DNA of 14,094 bases from JALCLA01 sp965653565 (GCA_965653565.1 CBFHAI010000084.1:1-14094); one strand, 5' to 3'; counted from the stretch's first letter, positions 1-7,350 are shown. The notes: generated by a model not told the origin, from the letters alone. Made by a program: numbers and translations.

Positions 1-52
1 ATTTTATTCGCGGATTAACCCGGACAGTACTGGCACAAGCAAAGAAAGTGAC

Positions 53-75
53 TCGTCCCCCGCTGAGGGGGACGA
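53..75. repeat. Perfect 9-bp hairpin
   Basis: TCGTCCCCC at 53-61 pairs exactly with GGGGGACGA at 67-75 across a 5-nt loop. No T-run follows on + and no clear one on -, so it is not a standard intrinsic terminator. It may close an upstream transcript or belong to the palindromic repeat cluster that continues to position 156. Confidence 0.55.
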
Positions 76-77
76 AA

Positions 78-105
78 CTCGCGAAGTCGCAACTTCATTC
101 GCGAG
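78..105. repeat. Perfect 8-bp inverted repeat
   Basis: CTCGCGAA at 78-85 is the reverse complement of TTCGCGAG at 98-105. An alternative inner pairing, GAAGT 83-87 with ACTTC 92-96, competes with it. It sits between two other palindromes, as in REP/BIME-like intergenic mosaics. No function is assigned. Confidence 0.5.
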
Positions 106-115
106 GGAAGCGGAC

Positions 116-156
116 CGCTTCAAAGTCGCTGGATTCAGCCTGCGCGGGAATGACGA
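116..156 (-). repeat. Dispersed palindromic intergenic repeat, copy 1
   Basis: Read on the minus strand, this matches the copy at 6071-6112 almost throughout. Positions 116-136 are an exact 21-bp match to the reverse complement of 6092-6112. The rest differs by a C for A and a one-base indel with a substitution in the hairpin arm. The degraded arm means this copy folds less well than the other. The element resembles the CATTCCCGCGAAGGCGGGAA-type intergenic repeats common in proteobacterial genomes (recalled, not searched). Confidence 0.8.
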
Positions 157-163
157 AGGTTGA

Positions 164-176
164 AAAGTCGCTGGAT
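164..176 (-). repeat. Partial copy of the dispersed repeat
   Basis: AAAGTCGCTGGAT at 164-176 repeats 122-134 exactly, 42 bp downstream and in the same orientation, but the palindromic half is absent. It looks like a truncated copy of the element at 116-156. Confidence 0.6.
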
Positions 177-265
177 CACCGCCCCCACATACTGGCGAGA
201 ACATTGCGCCCCGCGAAAAGCCAAACAACGAACTCGACCACCCAACACCCAACCCAACATCACCC

Positions 266-294
266 TTGCGTGATCCGCATCACCCCATTACAAT
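266..294 (+). promoter_or_regulatory. Sigma70-type promoter for tRNA-fMet and operon
   Basis: TTGCGT (266-271) and TACAAT (289-294) are separated by exactly 17 nt, matching a sigma70 -35/-10 pair closely. Transcription would start near 301, about 8 nt before the mature tRNA end at 309. No other convincing promoter is visible before rimP at 560, so this one may also serve the rimP-nusA-infB genes by readthrough. Confidence 0.75.
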
Positions 295-308
295 TGCGTT
301 CTCACTGC

Positions 309-385
309 TGCGGGGTGGAGCAGTCTGGCAGCTCGTCGGGCTCATAACCCGAAGGTCGCAGGTTCAAATCCTGCCCCCGCTACCA
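309..385 (+). tRNA. Initiator tRNA-fMet (CAT)
   Basis: This 77-nt cloverleaf has anticodon CAT at 343-345 and an encoded CCA at 383-385. Its anticodon stem carries the three G-C pairs (GGG/CCC) diagnostic of initiator tRNA. The T arm is GCAGG-TTCAAAT-CCTGC at 358-374. The acceptor stem has six G-C or C-G pairs below an unpaired end. Initiator tRNAs lack a strong 1:72 pair, which allows formylation and blocks EF-Tu; here the ends are T309 and T381 (U1:U72), not the usual C1:A72. Its position just before rimP-nusA-infB matches the E. coli metY arrangement. Confidence 0.97.
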
Positions 386-397
386 GTTTCGGTAACG

Positions 398-423
398 AAA
401 GAGCCTCCTCGCGGGGCTCTTTT
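398..423 (+). terminator. Intrinsic terminator after tRNA-fMet
   Basis: AAAGAGCC (398-405) pairs with GGCTCTTT (415-422), and the stem end merges into a T-rich stretch, TTTTGTTT. It lies 12 nt past the tRNA CCA end. It would release the tRNA precursor, while a fraction of polymerases could read on into rimP. Confidence 0.8.
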
Positions 424-500
424 GTTTAGTGGCTTCGGCGCGTGCGGATTCCGTCCGCTGGCGTCACCGGGTCATTCCTCTGAAAACTGGAAGAAACCGG

Positions 501-527
501 AAAGGGGCCTTGTGCCCCTTTTCTTTT
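501..527 (+). terminator. Second intrinsic terminator, before rimP
   Basis: AAAGGGGC (501-508) pairs perfectly with GCCCCTTT (514-521) over a 5-nt loop, followed by TTCTTTT. It ends only about 32 nt before the rimP start. A terminator here, with no clear promoter after it, suggests partial termination or attenuation controls entry into the rimP-nusA-infB genes. NusA, encoded downstream, acts on such hairpins, so feedback is plausible but not shown. Confidence 0.8.
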
Positions 528-559
528 GGCCGAAATAAAGAGATCCGTACCGTCCGACG

Positions 560-1135
560 ATGTCGCAGAAGCAAACCGAAATCGAAACCCTGCTGGCCCC
601 CGCGGTGAACGCGCTCGGGCTGGAACTGCTCGGCGTGGAGTACAGCGCCGGGGTGTCGAGTGCGCTGCTGCGGCTCTACATCGATGCGCCCGATCGCGCG
701 GTCAACGTCGAAGATTGCGCGGACGTGAGCCGCGAAGTCAGCGCCTTGCTCGACGTGCACGATCCGATCGACGCGCACTACACGCTGGAAGTGTCGTCGC
801 CCGGGATCGAGCGGCCGCTCTTCAAGCCCGAGCATTTCGAACGTTTCGTCGGCACGCCGGCGAAGGTGACGGTCGATCTGCCGATCAACGGGCGCCGCCG
901 TTTCCACGGGCCCATCATGGCGGTGGAAGGCGACGAAATCGTGATCGAGCAGGACGGCGCGCCGGCCCGCATCCCGCATCCGAACATCCAGAAAGCGCGC
1001 CTGGCGCCGGTGTTCGAAGCGCCGGCCAAGCCCGGCAAGGCACCCAGGGACAAGGCGCCGAAAGACAAGGCGCTCAAAGACAAGTCCGCCAAGAAAAACA
1101 GCCCGGCGAATCCGTCGGACACGAAGAAATCCTGA
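560..1135 (+). CDS. rimP: Ribosome maturation factor RimP
   Basis: RimP binds the 30S subunit and is needed for its efficient maturation in the cytoplasm. The 191-residue product carries the family hallmark SSPGIERPL at residues 79-87, followed by the C-terminal SH3-like domain (about 90-150). The protein is longer than E. coli RimP (about 150 residues). The extra length is a lysine-rich tail, about 153-191, with repeated KDK units such as APKDKALKDKSAKK. The start at 560 fits the family N-terminus, but no good Shine-Dalgarno precedes it; only AAAGAGA about 15 nt upstream. nusA follows after 42 nt. The identification is firm; the role of the tail is unknown. Confidence 0.97.
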   Translation: MSQKQTEIETLLAPAVNALGLELLGVEYSAGVSSALLRLYIDAPDRAVNVEDCADVSREVSALLDVHDPIDAHYTLEVSSPGIERPLFKPEHFERFVGTPAKVTVDLPINGRRRFHGPIMAVEGDEIVIEQDGAPARIPHPNIQKARLAPVFEAPAKPGKAPRDKAPKDKALKDKSAKKNSPANPSDTKKS

Positions 1136-1177
1136 ACCGTTGAAGCGGATGGCCAGCCATCCGATGGAGCGAGCGAG

Positions 1178-2665
1178 ATGAGCAAGGAACTGTTGATGGT
1201 GGTCGATGCCGTGGCCAACGAAAAGGGCGTCGCGCGCGGCGTCATTTTCGAAGCCATGGAAGCCGCGTTGGCCTCGGCCGCCAAGAAGCGCTATCCCGAC
1301 CAGGATGTCGCGATGCGCGTGTCGATCAACCGCGTGAACGGCAATTACGACACTTTCCGCCGCTGGGAGATCGTGGCCGACGACGTGGTGATGGAATCGC
1401 CCGAGCGCATGATCCGCATGATGGATGTGGTCGACGACAATCCGGAGGCGCAGATCGGCGAATTCATCGAAGAACCGGTTGAAAACGCCGAATTCGGCCG
1501 CATTGCAGCGCAGGCCGCCAAGCAGGTGATCGTGCAGCGCGTGCGCGAAGCCGAGCGCGCGCAGGTGGTCGATGCCTACAAGGATCGCGTCGGCGAATTG
1601 CTCACCGGCATCGTCAAGCGCGTCGAGCGCGGCAGCATTTATGTCGACCTGGGCGGCAACGCCGAGGCCTACATCCCGAAAGACAAGGCCATCCCGCGCG
1701 ACGTGGTGCGTCCGGGCGATCGCATCCGCGGGTATCTGTACGACGTGCGCGCCGAAGCGCGCGGTCCGCAGCTCTTCATCTCGCGCACCGCGCCGGAATT
1801 CATGATCGAGCTGTTCAAGCTCGAAGTGCCGGAAGTGGGCCAGGGCCTGGTGGAAATCAAGGCCGCGGCGCGCGATCCGGGCGACCGCGCCAAGATCGCC
1901 GTGATCGCGCACGACCACCGCACCGATCCGATCGGCGCCTGTATCGGCATGCGCGGTTCGCGCGTGCAGGCGGTGTCGAACGAGCTCAACGGCGAGCGCA
2001 TCGACATCGTGTTGTGGAGCGACAACCCCGCGCAGTTCGTCATCAATGCAATGGCGCCGGCCGAGGTGCAGTCGATCATCGTCGACGAAGAAAAACATTC
2101 GATGGACATCGCCGTCGCCGAAGACAAGCTGGCGCAGGCGATCGGCAAGGGCGGCCAGAACGTGCGCCTGGCGAGCAAGCTCAGCGGCTGGCAGTTGAAC
2201 GTCATGACGCAGGCCCAGGTCGCCGCCAAGAGCGAAGCCGAGCAGGCCACCGCGCGCGCGCTGTTCATCGAAAAGCTCGAAGTGGACGAAGAAATCGCCA
2301 CCATCCTGGTGGGCGAGGGCTTCACCACACTGGAAGAAATCGCCTACGTGCCGGCCGGCGAACTGCTGGCGGTGGAAGGCTTCGACGAGGACATCGTGGA
2401 AGAACTGCGCGCGCGTGCCCGCGATGCGCTGCTCACCGATGCGCTCGCCGTGGAAGAAGAACTCGAAGAGCACAAGCCGGCCGAAGACCTGCTGGCGCTC
2501 GAGGGCATGGACGAGGCCACGGCCTACGAGCTCGCACGCCGCGGCGTGGTGAGCCAGGAGGACCTGGCCGAACTGGCGGTGGACGATCTCACCGGCATCG
2601 AAGGCATGGACGAGGAGCGGGCGGCGGCGCTGATCATGGCCGCGCGGGCTCCGTGGTTCGAGTGA
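1178..2665 (+). CDS. nusA: Transcription termination/antitermination protein NusA
   Basis: NusA binds RNA polymerase and nascent RNA, modulating pausing, intrinsic termination and rRNA antitermination. The 495-residue product equals E. coli NusA in length. In order it has the RNAP-binding N-terminal domain (about 1-125) and an S1 domain from about residue 136 (GELLTGIVKRVERGSIYVDL). KH1 follows, with GACIGMRG at 253-260, then KH2 with GKGG at 323-326. Two C-terminal acidic repeats, about 365-425 and 433-495, carry VEGFDE and IEGMDE helix-hairpin-helix motifs. These repeats are typical of beta- and gammaproteobacterial NusA. GGAG at 1166-1169 lies 8 nt before the ATG. It is flanked by rimP (42 nt) and infB (91 nt). 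Confidence 0.98.
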   Translation: MSKELLMVVDAVANEKGVARGVIFEAMEAALASAAKKRYPDQDVAMRVSINRVNGNYDTFRRWEIVADDVVMESPERMIRMMDVVDDNPEAQIGEFIEEPVENAEFGRIAAQAAKQVIVQRVREAERAQVVDAYKDRVGELLTGIVKRVERGSIYVDLGGNAEAYIPKDKAIPRDVVRPGDRIRGYLYDVRAEARGPQLFISRTAPEFMIELFKLEVPEVGQGLVEIKAAARDPGDRAKIAVIAHDHRTDPIGACIGMRGSRVQAVSNELNGERIDIVLWSDNPAQFVINAMAPAEVQSIIVDEEKHSMDIAVAEDKLAQAIGKGGQNVRLASKLSGWQLNVMTQAQVAAKSEAEQATARALFIEKLEVDEEIATILVGEGFTTLEEIAYVPAGELLAVEGFDEDIVEELRARARDALLTDALAVEEELEEHKPAEDLLALEGMDEATAYELARRGVVSQEDLAELAVDDLTGIEGMDEERAAALIMAARAPWFE

Positions 2666-2699
2666 ACGCAAGGCACAAGGCCAAGCGATAAACTCACCG

Positions 2700-2725
2700 C
2701 CGCCGCGCCCGAACGGCCGCGGCGG
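2700..2725 (+). other. GC-rich hairpin in the nusA-infB gap
   Basis: CCGCCGCG (2700-2707) pairs exactly with CGCGGCGG (2718-2725). CCG 2709-2711 can pair with CGG 2714-2716 inside, past a C:C mismatch. There is no T-run, so it is unlikely to be an intrinsic terminator. It sits 22 nt before the infB ribosome binding site (GGAAAG 2748-2753) and could be a processing site or pause hairpin. Confidence 0.45.
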
Positions 2726-2756
2726 CCGTCACCGCAGCATTGAACTGGAAAGCTAA

Positions 2757-5399
2757 ATGTCCGAAGTCACGGTAAAACAATTGGCCGGCGTACTGGCCCT
2801 CCCGGTCGACAAGCTGCTCGAGCAGCTTGCCGAGGCCGGGATGAAGTTCGACGGGCCGGACCAGGTCGTCACCAGTACCGAGAAAGTGAAGCTGCTGGGC
2901 TTCCTGCGGCGTACGCACGGCAAGGTCGACAAGCCGGTCGAAGACGCTGCGCCCAAGCAGATCACGCTCAAGCGCCGCAAGGTGGAAGAACTCACCGTGG
3001 CCGCGGGCAAGAGCAAGACCACGGTCAACGTGGAGGTGCGCCAGAAGCGCACCTACATCAAGCGCAGCGAAGTCGACGTGCCGGAGAATCCCGAACGCGA
3101 AGAAGCGCAGCGCAAGCTTGCCGAAGCGCAGGCGCGCAATCAGGCCGATCTGGCGAAGATCGACCAGAAAGACCAGCGCGTGCGCGACGAAACCGAACGC
3201 AAGGCCGCCGAAGCCGAAGCCGCGCGCCTGGCGCGCGAGGAAGAAGCGCGCCGAGCCGCCGAGCCCGAGGTCGTCGAACCCGTCGTCGCCGCGCCCGAAG
3301 AAGTGGAGCCGGTGAAGGTGCGCGTGCCGATCCGCGAGACGCTGCGCGAGCCGATCGTGCGCAAGCCGCCGGCCGCCGCCGTTGCGGTGCCCGTCCCCGA
3401 ACCGGAAAAGCCGACCGGCCACGGCCGCCATGGCAAGCCCGCGCCGCGTCATGGCGCGCGCGAAAGCGCGGCCGAGGAAGTCGGTGGCAACCGCTTCACG
3501 AAGGGCGAATTGCACCTGTCCGAAGCCGGTTCCGCCCGCCGCGGCGCCAACAAGAAAAAATCCAAGCATCGCCCGGCCGACGTCAGCCGCGCCGGCTCGT
3601 CGCAGCACAGCTTCTCGCGTCCGACCGTGCCCGTCGTGCGCGAAGTTGCGATCGGCGAAAACATCACCGTGGCCGATCTCGCCAACAAGCTTGCCCTGAA
3701 GGGCGGCGAAGTGGTGAAAGCCCTCTTCAAGATGGGAATGATGGTCACGATCAATCAAGCGCTCGACCACGACACCGCCGTGCTGGTGGTGGAAGAACTC
3801 GGCCACAAGGCGGTCAAGGCGAGCGACGACGATGCCGAGTCGGCACTGGTCGCGCACGTCGAGGAAATCCAGGGTGATCGCACGCCGCGTCCGCCGGTGG
3901 TCACCATCATGGGCCACGTCGATCACGGCAAGACGTCCTTGCTCGACTACATCCGCCGCACCAAAGTGGCGTCGGGCGAAGCCGGCGGCATCACGCAACA
4001 CATCGGCGCCTACCACGTCGAAACCGAGAAGGGCGTCATTTCCTTCCTCGATACCCCGGGCCACGCCGCGTTCACCGCGATGCGCGCGCGCGGTGCGCGC
4101 CTCACCGACATCGTCGTGCTCGTGGTGGCAGCCGATGACGGCGTGATGCCGCAGACGATCGAAGCGATCCAGCACGCGCGCGCCGCCAAGGTGCCACTCG
4201 TGGTGGCGATCAACAAGGTCGACAAATCCGACGCCAATCCCGACAAGGTGAAGCAGGAACTGATCCAGCACGAAGTGGTGGCCGAAGATTTCGGCGGCGA
4301 CGTGATGATGATTCCGGTGTCGGCGAAAACCGGCGCGGGCATCGACAAGCTGCTCGACGCCTTGTTGCTGCAGGCCGAAGTGCTCGAACTGTCGGCCGTG
4401 TTCGACGGCCGCGCCAGCGGCGTCGTGGTCGAATCGGCGCTCGACAAGGGCCGCGGCCCGGTCGCGACCGTGCTGGTGCAGCAGGGCACGCTCAAGAAGG
4501 GCGACTACCTCGTGTGCGGCGTGCAGTATGGCCGCGTGCGTGCGATGTTCGACGAAGCCGGGGCGCAGGTGCAGGAAGCCGGCCCGTCGATTCCGGTGGT
4601 GGTGCTCGGCCTCTCCGGCGTGCCCGATGCCGGCGATGATTTCACCGTGGTCGAAGACGAACGCCTGGCGAAGGACGTGGCGCAACAGCGCGACGCCAAG
4701 CGCCGCGAATCGCGCCTGGTCAAGCAGGCCGGCAACCGCATGGAAGACGTCATGGCGCAGATGGGCCAGGGCGAAGGCAAGGTGCAGCAGCAGCTCAACC
4801 TGGTCATCAAGGCCGATGTGCAGGGTTCGGTGGAAGCGCTGCGCCAGGCTCTTACCGGCTTGTCGAACGATCTGATCCGCATCAACGTGCTGGTCTCGGG
4901 CGTCGGCGGCATCACCGAATCGGACGCGAACACGGCGGCGACGGCGAAGGCGACGATCATCGGCTTCAATGTGCGTGCGGACGCTTCGGCCCGCCGCATC
5001 ATCGAAACCAACGGCGTCGACCTGCGCTACTTCTCGATCATCTACGACGTGATCGACCAGGTGAAGCAGGTGGCTTCCGGTCTGCTCGGCGTCGAGATCC
5101 GCGAAGAAATCATCGGTATCGCGCAGGTGCGCGAAGTCTTCCGCAGTTCCAAGTTCGGTGCGGTGGCCGGCTCGATGGTCATCGAGGGCACGGTCAAGCG
5201 CAACAAGCCGATCCGCGTGCTGCGCGACAACACCGTGATCTTCCAGGGCGAACTCGAATCGCTGCGCCGCTACAAGGAAATCGTCGACGAAGTGCGCAAC
5301 GGCATGGAATGCGGTATCGCCGTGAAGCAGTACAACGACGTGAAGCCGGGCGATCAGATCGAGTGCTTCGAGCGGATCGAGGTGCAGAGGACGCTGTGA
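2757..5399 (+). CDS. infB: Translation initiation factor IF-2
   Basis: IF2 is the GTPase that places fMet-tRNA on the 30S subunit and drives 50S joining. The 880-residue protein is close to E. coli IF2-alpha (890). It starts with an IF2_N domain (about 1-55), then a long charged Lys/Glu/Ala-rich linker predicted to be helical (about 100-200). A low-complexity basic stretch and a second IF2_N domain (about 295-350) follow. The G domain is complete: GHVDHGKT at 386-393, DTPGH at 432-436, NKVD at 486-489 and SAK at 522-524. Domains II, III and the fMet-tRNA-binding C-terminal domain continue to the end. The ribosome site GGAAAG at 2748-2753 supports the ATG. Its tRNA partner is encoded in the same cluster. 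Confidence 0.98.
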   Translation: MSEVTVKQLAGVLALPVDKLLEQLAEAGMKFDGPDQVVTSTEKVKLLGFLRRTHGKVDKPVEDAAPKQITLKRRKVEELTVAAGKSKTTVNVEVRQKRTYIKRSEVDVPENPEREEAQRKLAEAQARNQADLAKIDQKDQRVRDETERKAAEAEAARLAREEEARRAAEPEVVEPVVAAPEEVEPVKVRVPIRETLREPIVRKPPAAAVAVPVPEPEKPTGHGRHGKPAPRHGARESAAEEVGGNRFTKGELHLSEAGSARRGANKKKSKHRPADVSRAGSSQHSFSRPTVPVVREVAIGENITVADLANKLALKGGEVVKALFKMGMMVTINQALDHDTAVLVVEELGHKAVKASDDDAESALVAHVEEIQGDRTPRPPVVTIMGHVDHGKTSLLDYIRRTKVASGEAGGITQHIGAYHVETEKGVISFLDTPGHAAFTAMRARGARLTDIVVLVVAADDGVMPQTIEAIQHARAAKVPLVVAINKVDKSDANPDKVKQELIQHEVVAEDFGGDVMMIPVSAKTGAGIDKLLDALLLQAEVLELSAVFDGRASGVVVESALDKGRGPVATVLVQQGTLKKGDYLVCGVQYGRVRAMFDEAGAQVQEAGPSIPVVVLGLSGVPDAGDDFTVVEDERLAKDVAQQRDAKRRESRLVKQAGNRMEDVMAQMGQGEGKVQQQLNLVIKADVQGSVEALRQALTGLSNDLIRINVLVSGVGGITESDANTAATAKATIIGFNVRADASARRIIETNGVDLRYFSIIYDVIDQVKQVASGLLGVEIREEIIGIAQVREVFRSSKFGAVAGSMVIEGTVKRNKPIRVLRDNTVIFQGELESLRRYKEIVDEVRNGMECGIAVKQYNDVKPGDQIECFERIEVQRTL

Positions 5400-5425
5400 T
5401 TCATGGGCGAATCGTGATGGTCGAG

Positions 5426-5528
5426 GGGATAGGGACGAGTGGCGAGGGTGCTCCGCATGGAGGCTTTCGCGCGCTTCGACCTTCCTCGGTCCACACTTGG
5501 CGCGCCCTGACCACTCATCCCTGATCCC
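5426..5528. repeat. Long imperfect inverted repeat between infB and rbfA
   Basis: GGGATAGGGACGAGTGG (5426-5442) pairs with CCACTCATCCCTGATCCC (5511-5528) through about 16 base pairs with one mismatch and one bulge. The 68-nt interior contains a further hairpin, CTCC-GCAT-GGAG (5451-5462). The right arm ends 8 nt before the rbfA ATG, so in RNA the structure could occlude rbfA initiation or form a processing site. The G-rich arm resembles the GGGAT-type intergenic repeats seen in Xanthomonadales, so it may also be a non-autonomous repeat element. Confidence 0.6.
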
Positions 5529-5536
5529 TTTCTCTC

Positions 5537-5998
5537 ATGCCCTCACACAAAAGCTACAACCGCATGGACCGAATCTCGGCGCAACTGCGCCGCGATATCG
5601 GCGAGCTCGTGCACGAAGCGGTGCGCGAGCACGGCATCGCATCGGTGAGCGTGTCGGATGTGGAAGTCACGCGCGATCTGGCGCACGCGAAGATCTTCGT
5701 CACCGCGCTCGATCCGGAAACTTCCGCGCAGGCAGTGAAGGATCTGAAGGAACTCGCCAAGGAGTTCCGCTACCAGCTCGGCAAGCGCATGAAGATCCGC
5801 AGCCTGCCGGAACTGCATTTCGTCTACGACGATTCGGTCGACCGCGGCGAACGCATCGAGAACCTGCTGCGTTCGCCGGGCGTGGCGTCGGTTTCGAGCG
5901 ATGCGTCGGAAGACGATTCGGTTGACGCCGATCACGCGGGCGATGAATCCGATGAGGATGCGAACGACGGCACCGACGATACGTCGTCAGCTCGCTGA
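5537..5998 (+). CDS. rbfA: 30S ribosome-binding factor RbfA
   Basis: RbfA binds the 30S subunit near the 16S 5' end and supports late 16S maturation and cold adaptation. The KH-like core spans about 5-120, with the family segments RISAQLRRDIGELV, VSVSDVEVTRDLAHAKIFV and the late LPELHFVYDDSVDRGERI. At 153 residues it exceeds E. coli RbfA (133). The excess is a strongly acidic tail from about 125, rich in Asp, Glu and Ser. No good Shine-Dalgarno precedes the ATG; the 5' flank is C/T-rich and lies against the right arm of an inverted repeat. A later Met at residue 10 is possible, but the family N-terminus favours 5537. Confidence 0.96.
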   Translation: MPSHKSYNRMDRISAQLRRDIGELVHEAVREHGIASVSVSDVEVTRDLAHAKIFVTALDPETSAQAVKDLKELAKEFRYQLGKRMKIRSLPELHFVYDDSVDRGERIENLLRSPGVASVSSDASEDDSVDADHAGDESDEDANDGTDDTSSAR

Positions 5999-6070
5999 GC
6001 GAAGGTCGCTCCGTTCGTTGCATCGTCCGTTGTTCGGTTCTGTCGTTGTAGTAGCGCTAGTTCCTCCCTC

Positions 6071-6112
6071 TCGTCATTCCCGCGAAGGCGGGAATCCAGC
6101 GACTTTGAAGCG
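6071..6112 (+). repeat. Dispersed palindromic intergenic repeat, copy 2
   Basis: This intact copy has an 8-bp perfect stem, ATTCCCGC (6076-6083) and GCGGGAAT (6088-6095), around a GAAG loop, followed by a CCAGCGACTTTGAAGCG tail. It is the inverted counterpart of 116-156, with 21 bp exact. It lies in the rbfA-truB gap, 33 nt before the truB start. As RNA it would form a stable hairpin that could protect or cut the transcript; most such repeats are dispersed passengers. Confidence 0.8.
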
Positions 6113-6145
6113 CCACGTGGTCTGAAGCGCGCCCCAGCCCCGCCC

Positions 6146-7114
6146 ATGGCCCGACGCAAGAAAAAACACCCCGACTTCCGCGAACTCGACGGCATCGTGC
6201 TGCTCGACAAACCGCGCGGCGTCACCTCGAACAACGCGCTGCAACAGGCGCGCAAACTGTTCGGCGCCGAAAAGGGCGGCCACACCGGCGCGCTCGATCC
6301 GCTCGCCACCGGCCTGCTGCCCCTGTGTTTCGGCGAAGCCACGAAAATCGCCGGCCTGCTGCTGGCCGAACGCAAGGCCTACGAAACCGTCGCCAAATTC
6401 GGCAGCGAAACCGACACCTGCGACGCCGAAGGCGAAATCATCGCGACGCATCCGCTGCCCGCGCTCGACGAACCAACATTGCGCGACGCGCTCGTCGCCT
6501 TCACCGGCCGCATCCGCCAGGTGCCGCCGATCTATTCGGCGCTCAAGCGCGACGGCGAAGCGCTCTACGTCAAAGCCCGGCGCGGCGAAAGCGTGGAGAT
6601 CGAAGCACGCGAAGTCGATGTGTACGCGATCGACGTGCTCGAAGTCGGTCACGACACCGCGCGCCTGCGCATCGAATGCGGCTCGGGCACCTACATCCGC
6701 AGCCTGGTGCGCGATCTGGGCCGGGCGCTCGGCAGCGGCGCGCACGTGCACGAACTGCGTCGCCTGTGGGTCGATCCGTTCCGCAACGCGCGCATGCACA
6801 CGCTCGAAGAAATCGCCGCCGCCGCAACACAGGGCGAGCAAGCGCTCAGCGAACTCTTGCTGCCCGTCGAAGCCGGCCTCGCCGCCTTCCCGCGCGTCGA
6901 CCTCGACGCCGACCAGACCCTGCGCCTGAGCCAGGGACAAACCATGTTCTGGCGCGGCCCCGAAGCACCGCGCGACTACGCCGCCTTCGGCCCCGAAGGC
7001 CGCGCCCTCGGCTTCGTGCAGATCAACGACGACGGCCGCCTGCGCCCGAAACGCATGTTCAAGTGGGCCGCGATCGGAGAGCACAACAGCGGTCCGGCTG
7101 CACAAGCCGGATAG
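6146..7114 (+). CDS. truB: tRNA pseudouridine(55) synthase TruB
   Basis: TruB isomerises uridine 55 in the T loop of tRNAs to pseudouridine and also acts as a tRNA chaperone. The 322-residue product has the catalytic motif GGHTGALDPLATGLLP with the nucleophile Asp51, preceded by the family box GIVLLDKPRGVTSN at 16-29. Later come the YSALKRDGEALY segment, the GTYIRSLVRDLG motif, and a C-terminal PUA-like region with ALGFVQINDDGRLRPKRMF. Length is normal for the family (E. coli 314). No clear Shine-Dalgarno precedes the ATG, in a C-rich leader. It closes the housekeeping run; rpsO, its common partner, is not downstream here. Confidence 0.97.
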   Translation: MARRKKKHPDFRELDGIVLLDKPRGVTSNNALQQARKLFGAEKGGHTGALDPLATGLLPLCFGEATKIAGLLLAERKAYETVAKFGSETDTCDAEGEIIATHPLPALDEPTLRDALVAFTGRIRQVPPIYSALKRDGEALYVKARRGESVEIEAREVDVYAIDVLEVGHDTARLRIECGSGTYIRSLVRDLGRALGSGAHVHELRRLWVDPFRNARMHTLEEIAAAATQGEQALSELLLPVEAGLAAFPRVDLDADQTLRLSQGQTMFWRGPEAPRDYAAFGPEGRALGFVQINDDGRLRPKRMFKWAAIGEHNSGPAAQAG

Positions 7115-7350
7115 AGCTCGGCAGCGCAATCGAATATCGAACGAACGCATCGAGACCGATGCAACACTTCGACGCGCCGGCCAGCAGGTTTCGTGCATAA
7201 CGAATTCGACGGCGAGCGACGCGCCTTTCCGGCCGATGCACCCATCGGTGCAGCCAACTGAAAACCATGATGACGATTGCACCTCTCGGGCCGTCCGCGC
7301 ACCGCACAGGCGCGCATACTGTCGCGGTCGTCATCGTCAGGGGGAGCATC
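7115..7350 (+). other. Gap between truB and the surface-protein leader
   Basis: No credible gene is seen. There are two small hairpins: GCATCG-AGAC-CGATGC at 7147-7162 and CCGATG-CACC-CATCGG at 7233-7248. Neither has a T-run, but they could end the truB transcript. CATACT at 7315-7320 is a possible weak -10 element without a good -35. Confidence 0.4.

Larger units (their letters stand above)
1..265. other. Left intergenic region, no protein gene seen
   Basis: No reading frame here resembles a protein family, and the short frames look like chance. The region is dense in palindromes: a 9-bp perfect hairpin at 53-75, an 8-bp hairpin at 78-105 and a compact one at 107-121. A dispersed repeat follows at 116-156, with a partial copy at 164-176. 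From about 180 to 265 the sequence is A/C-rich with no recognised feature. What lies left of the window is unknown. Confidence 0.6.

Noticed and set aside
464..2671. 735-codon open frame on the minus strand across rimP and nusA
   Set aside because: It is antisense to two certain genes, rich in His, Arg and Asp as expected from the reverse of GC-rich codons, and has no recognisable domain.
2694..4685. 663-codon minus-strand frame across infB
   Set aside because: It is a shadow of infB with the same His/Arg/Asp-rich composition and no family resemblance.
6074..7282. 402-codon minus-strand frame across truB
   Set aside because: It is antisense to a certain gene and runs into the intergenic repeat; composition is that of a shadow frame.
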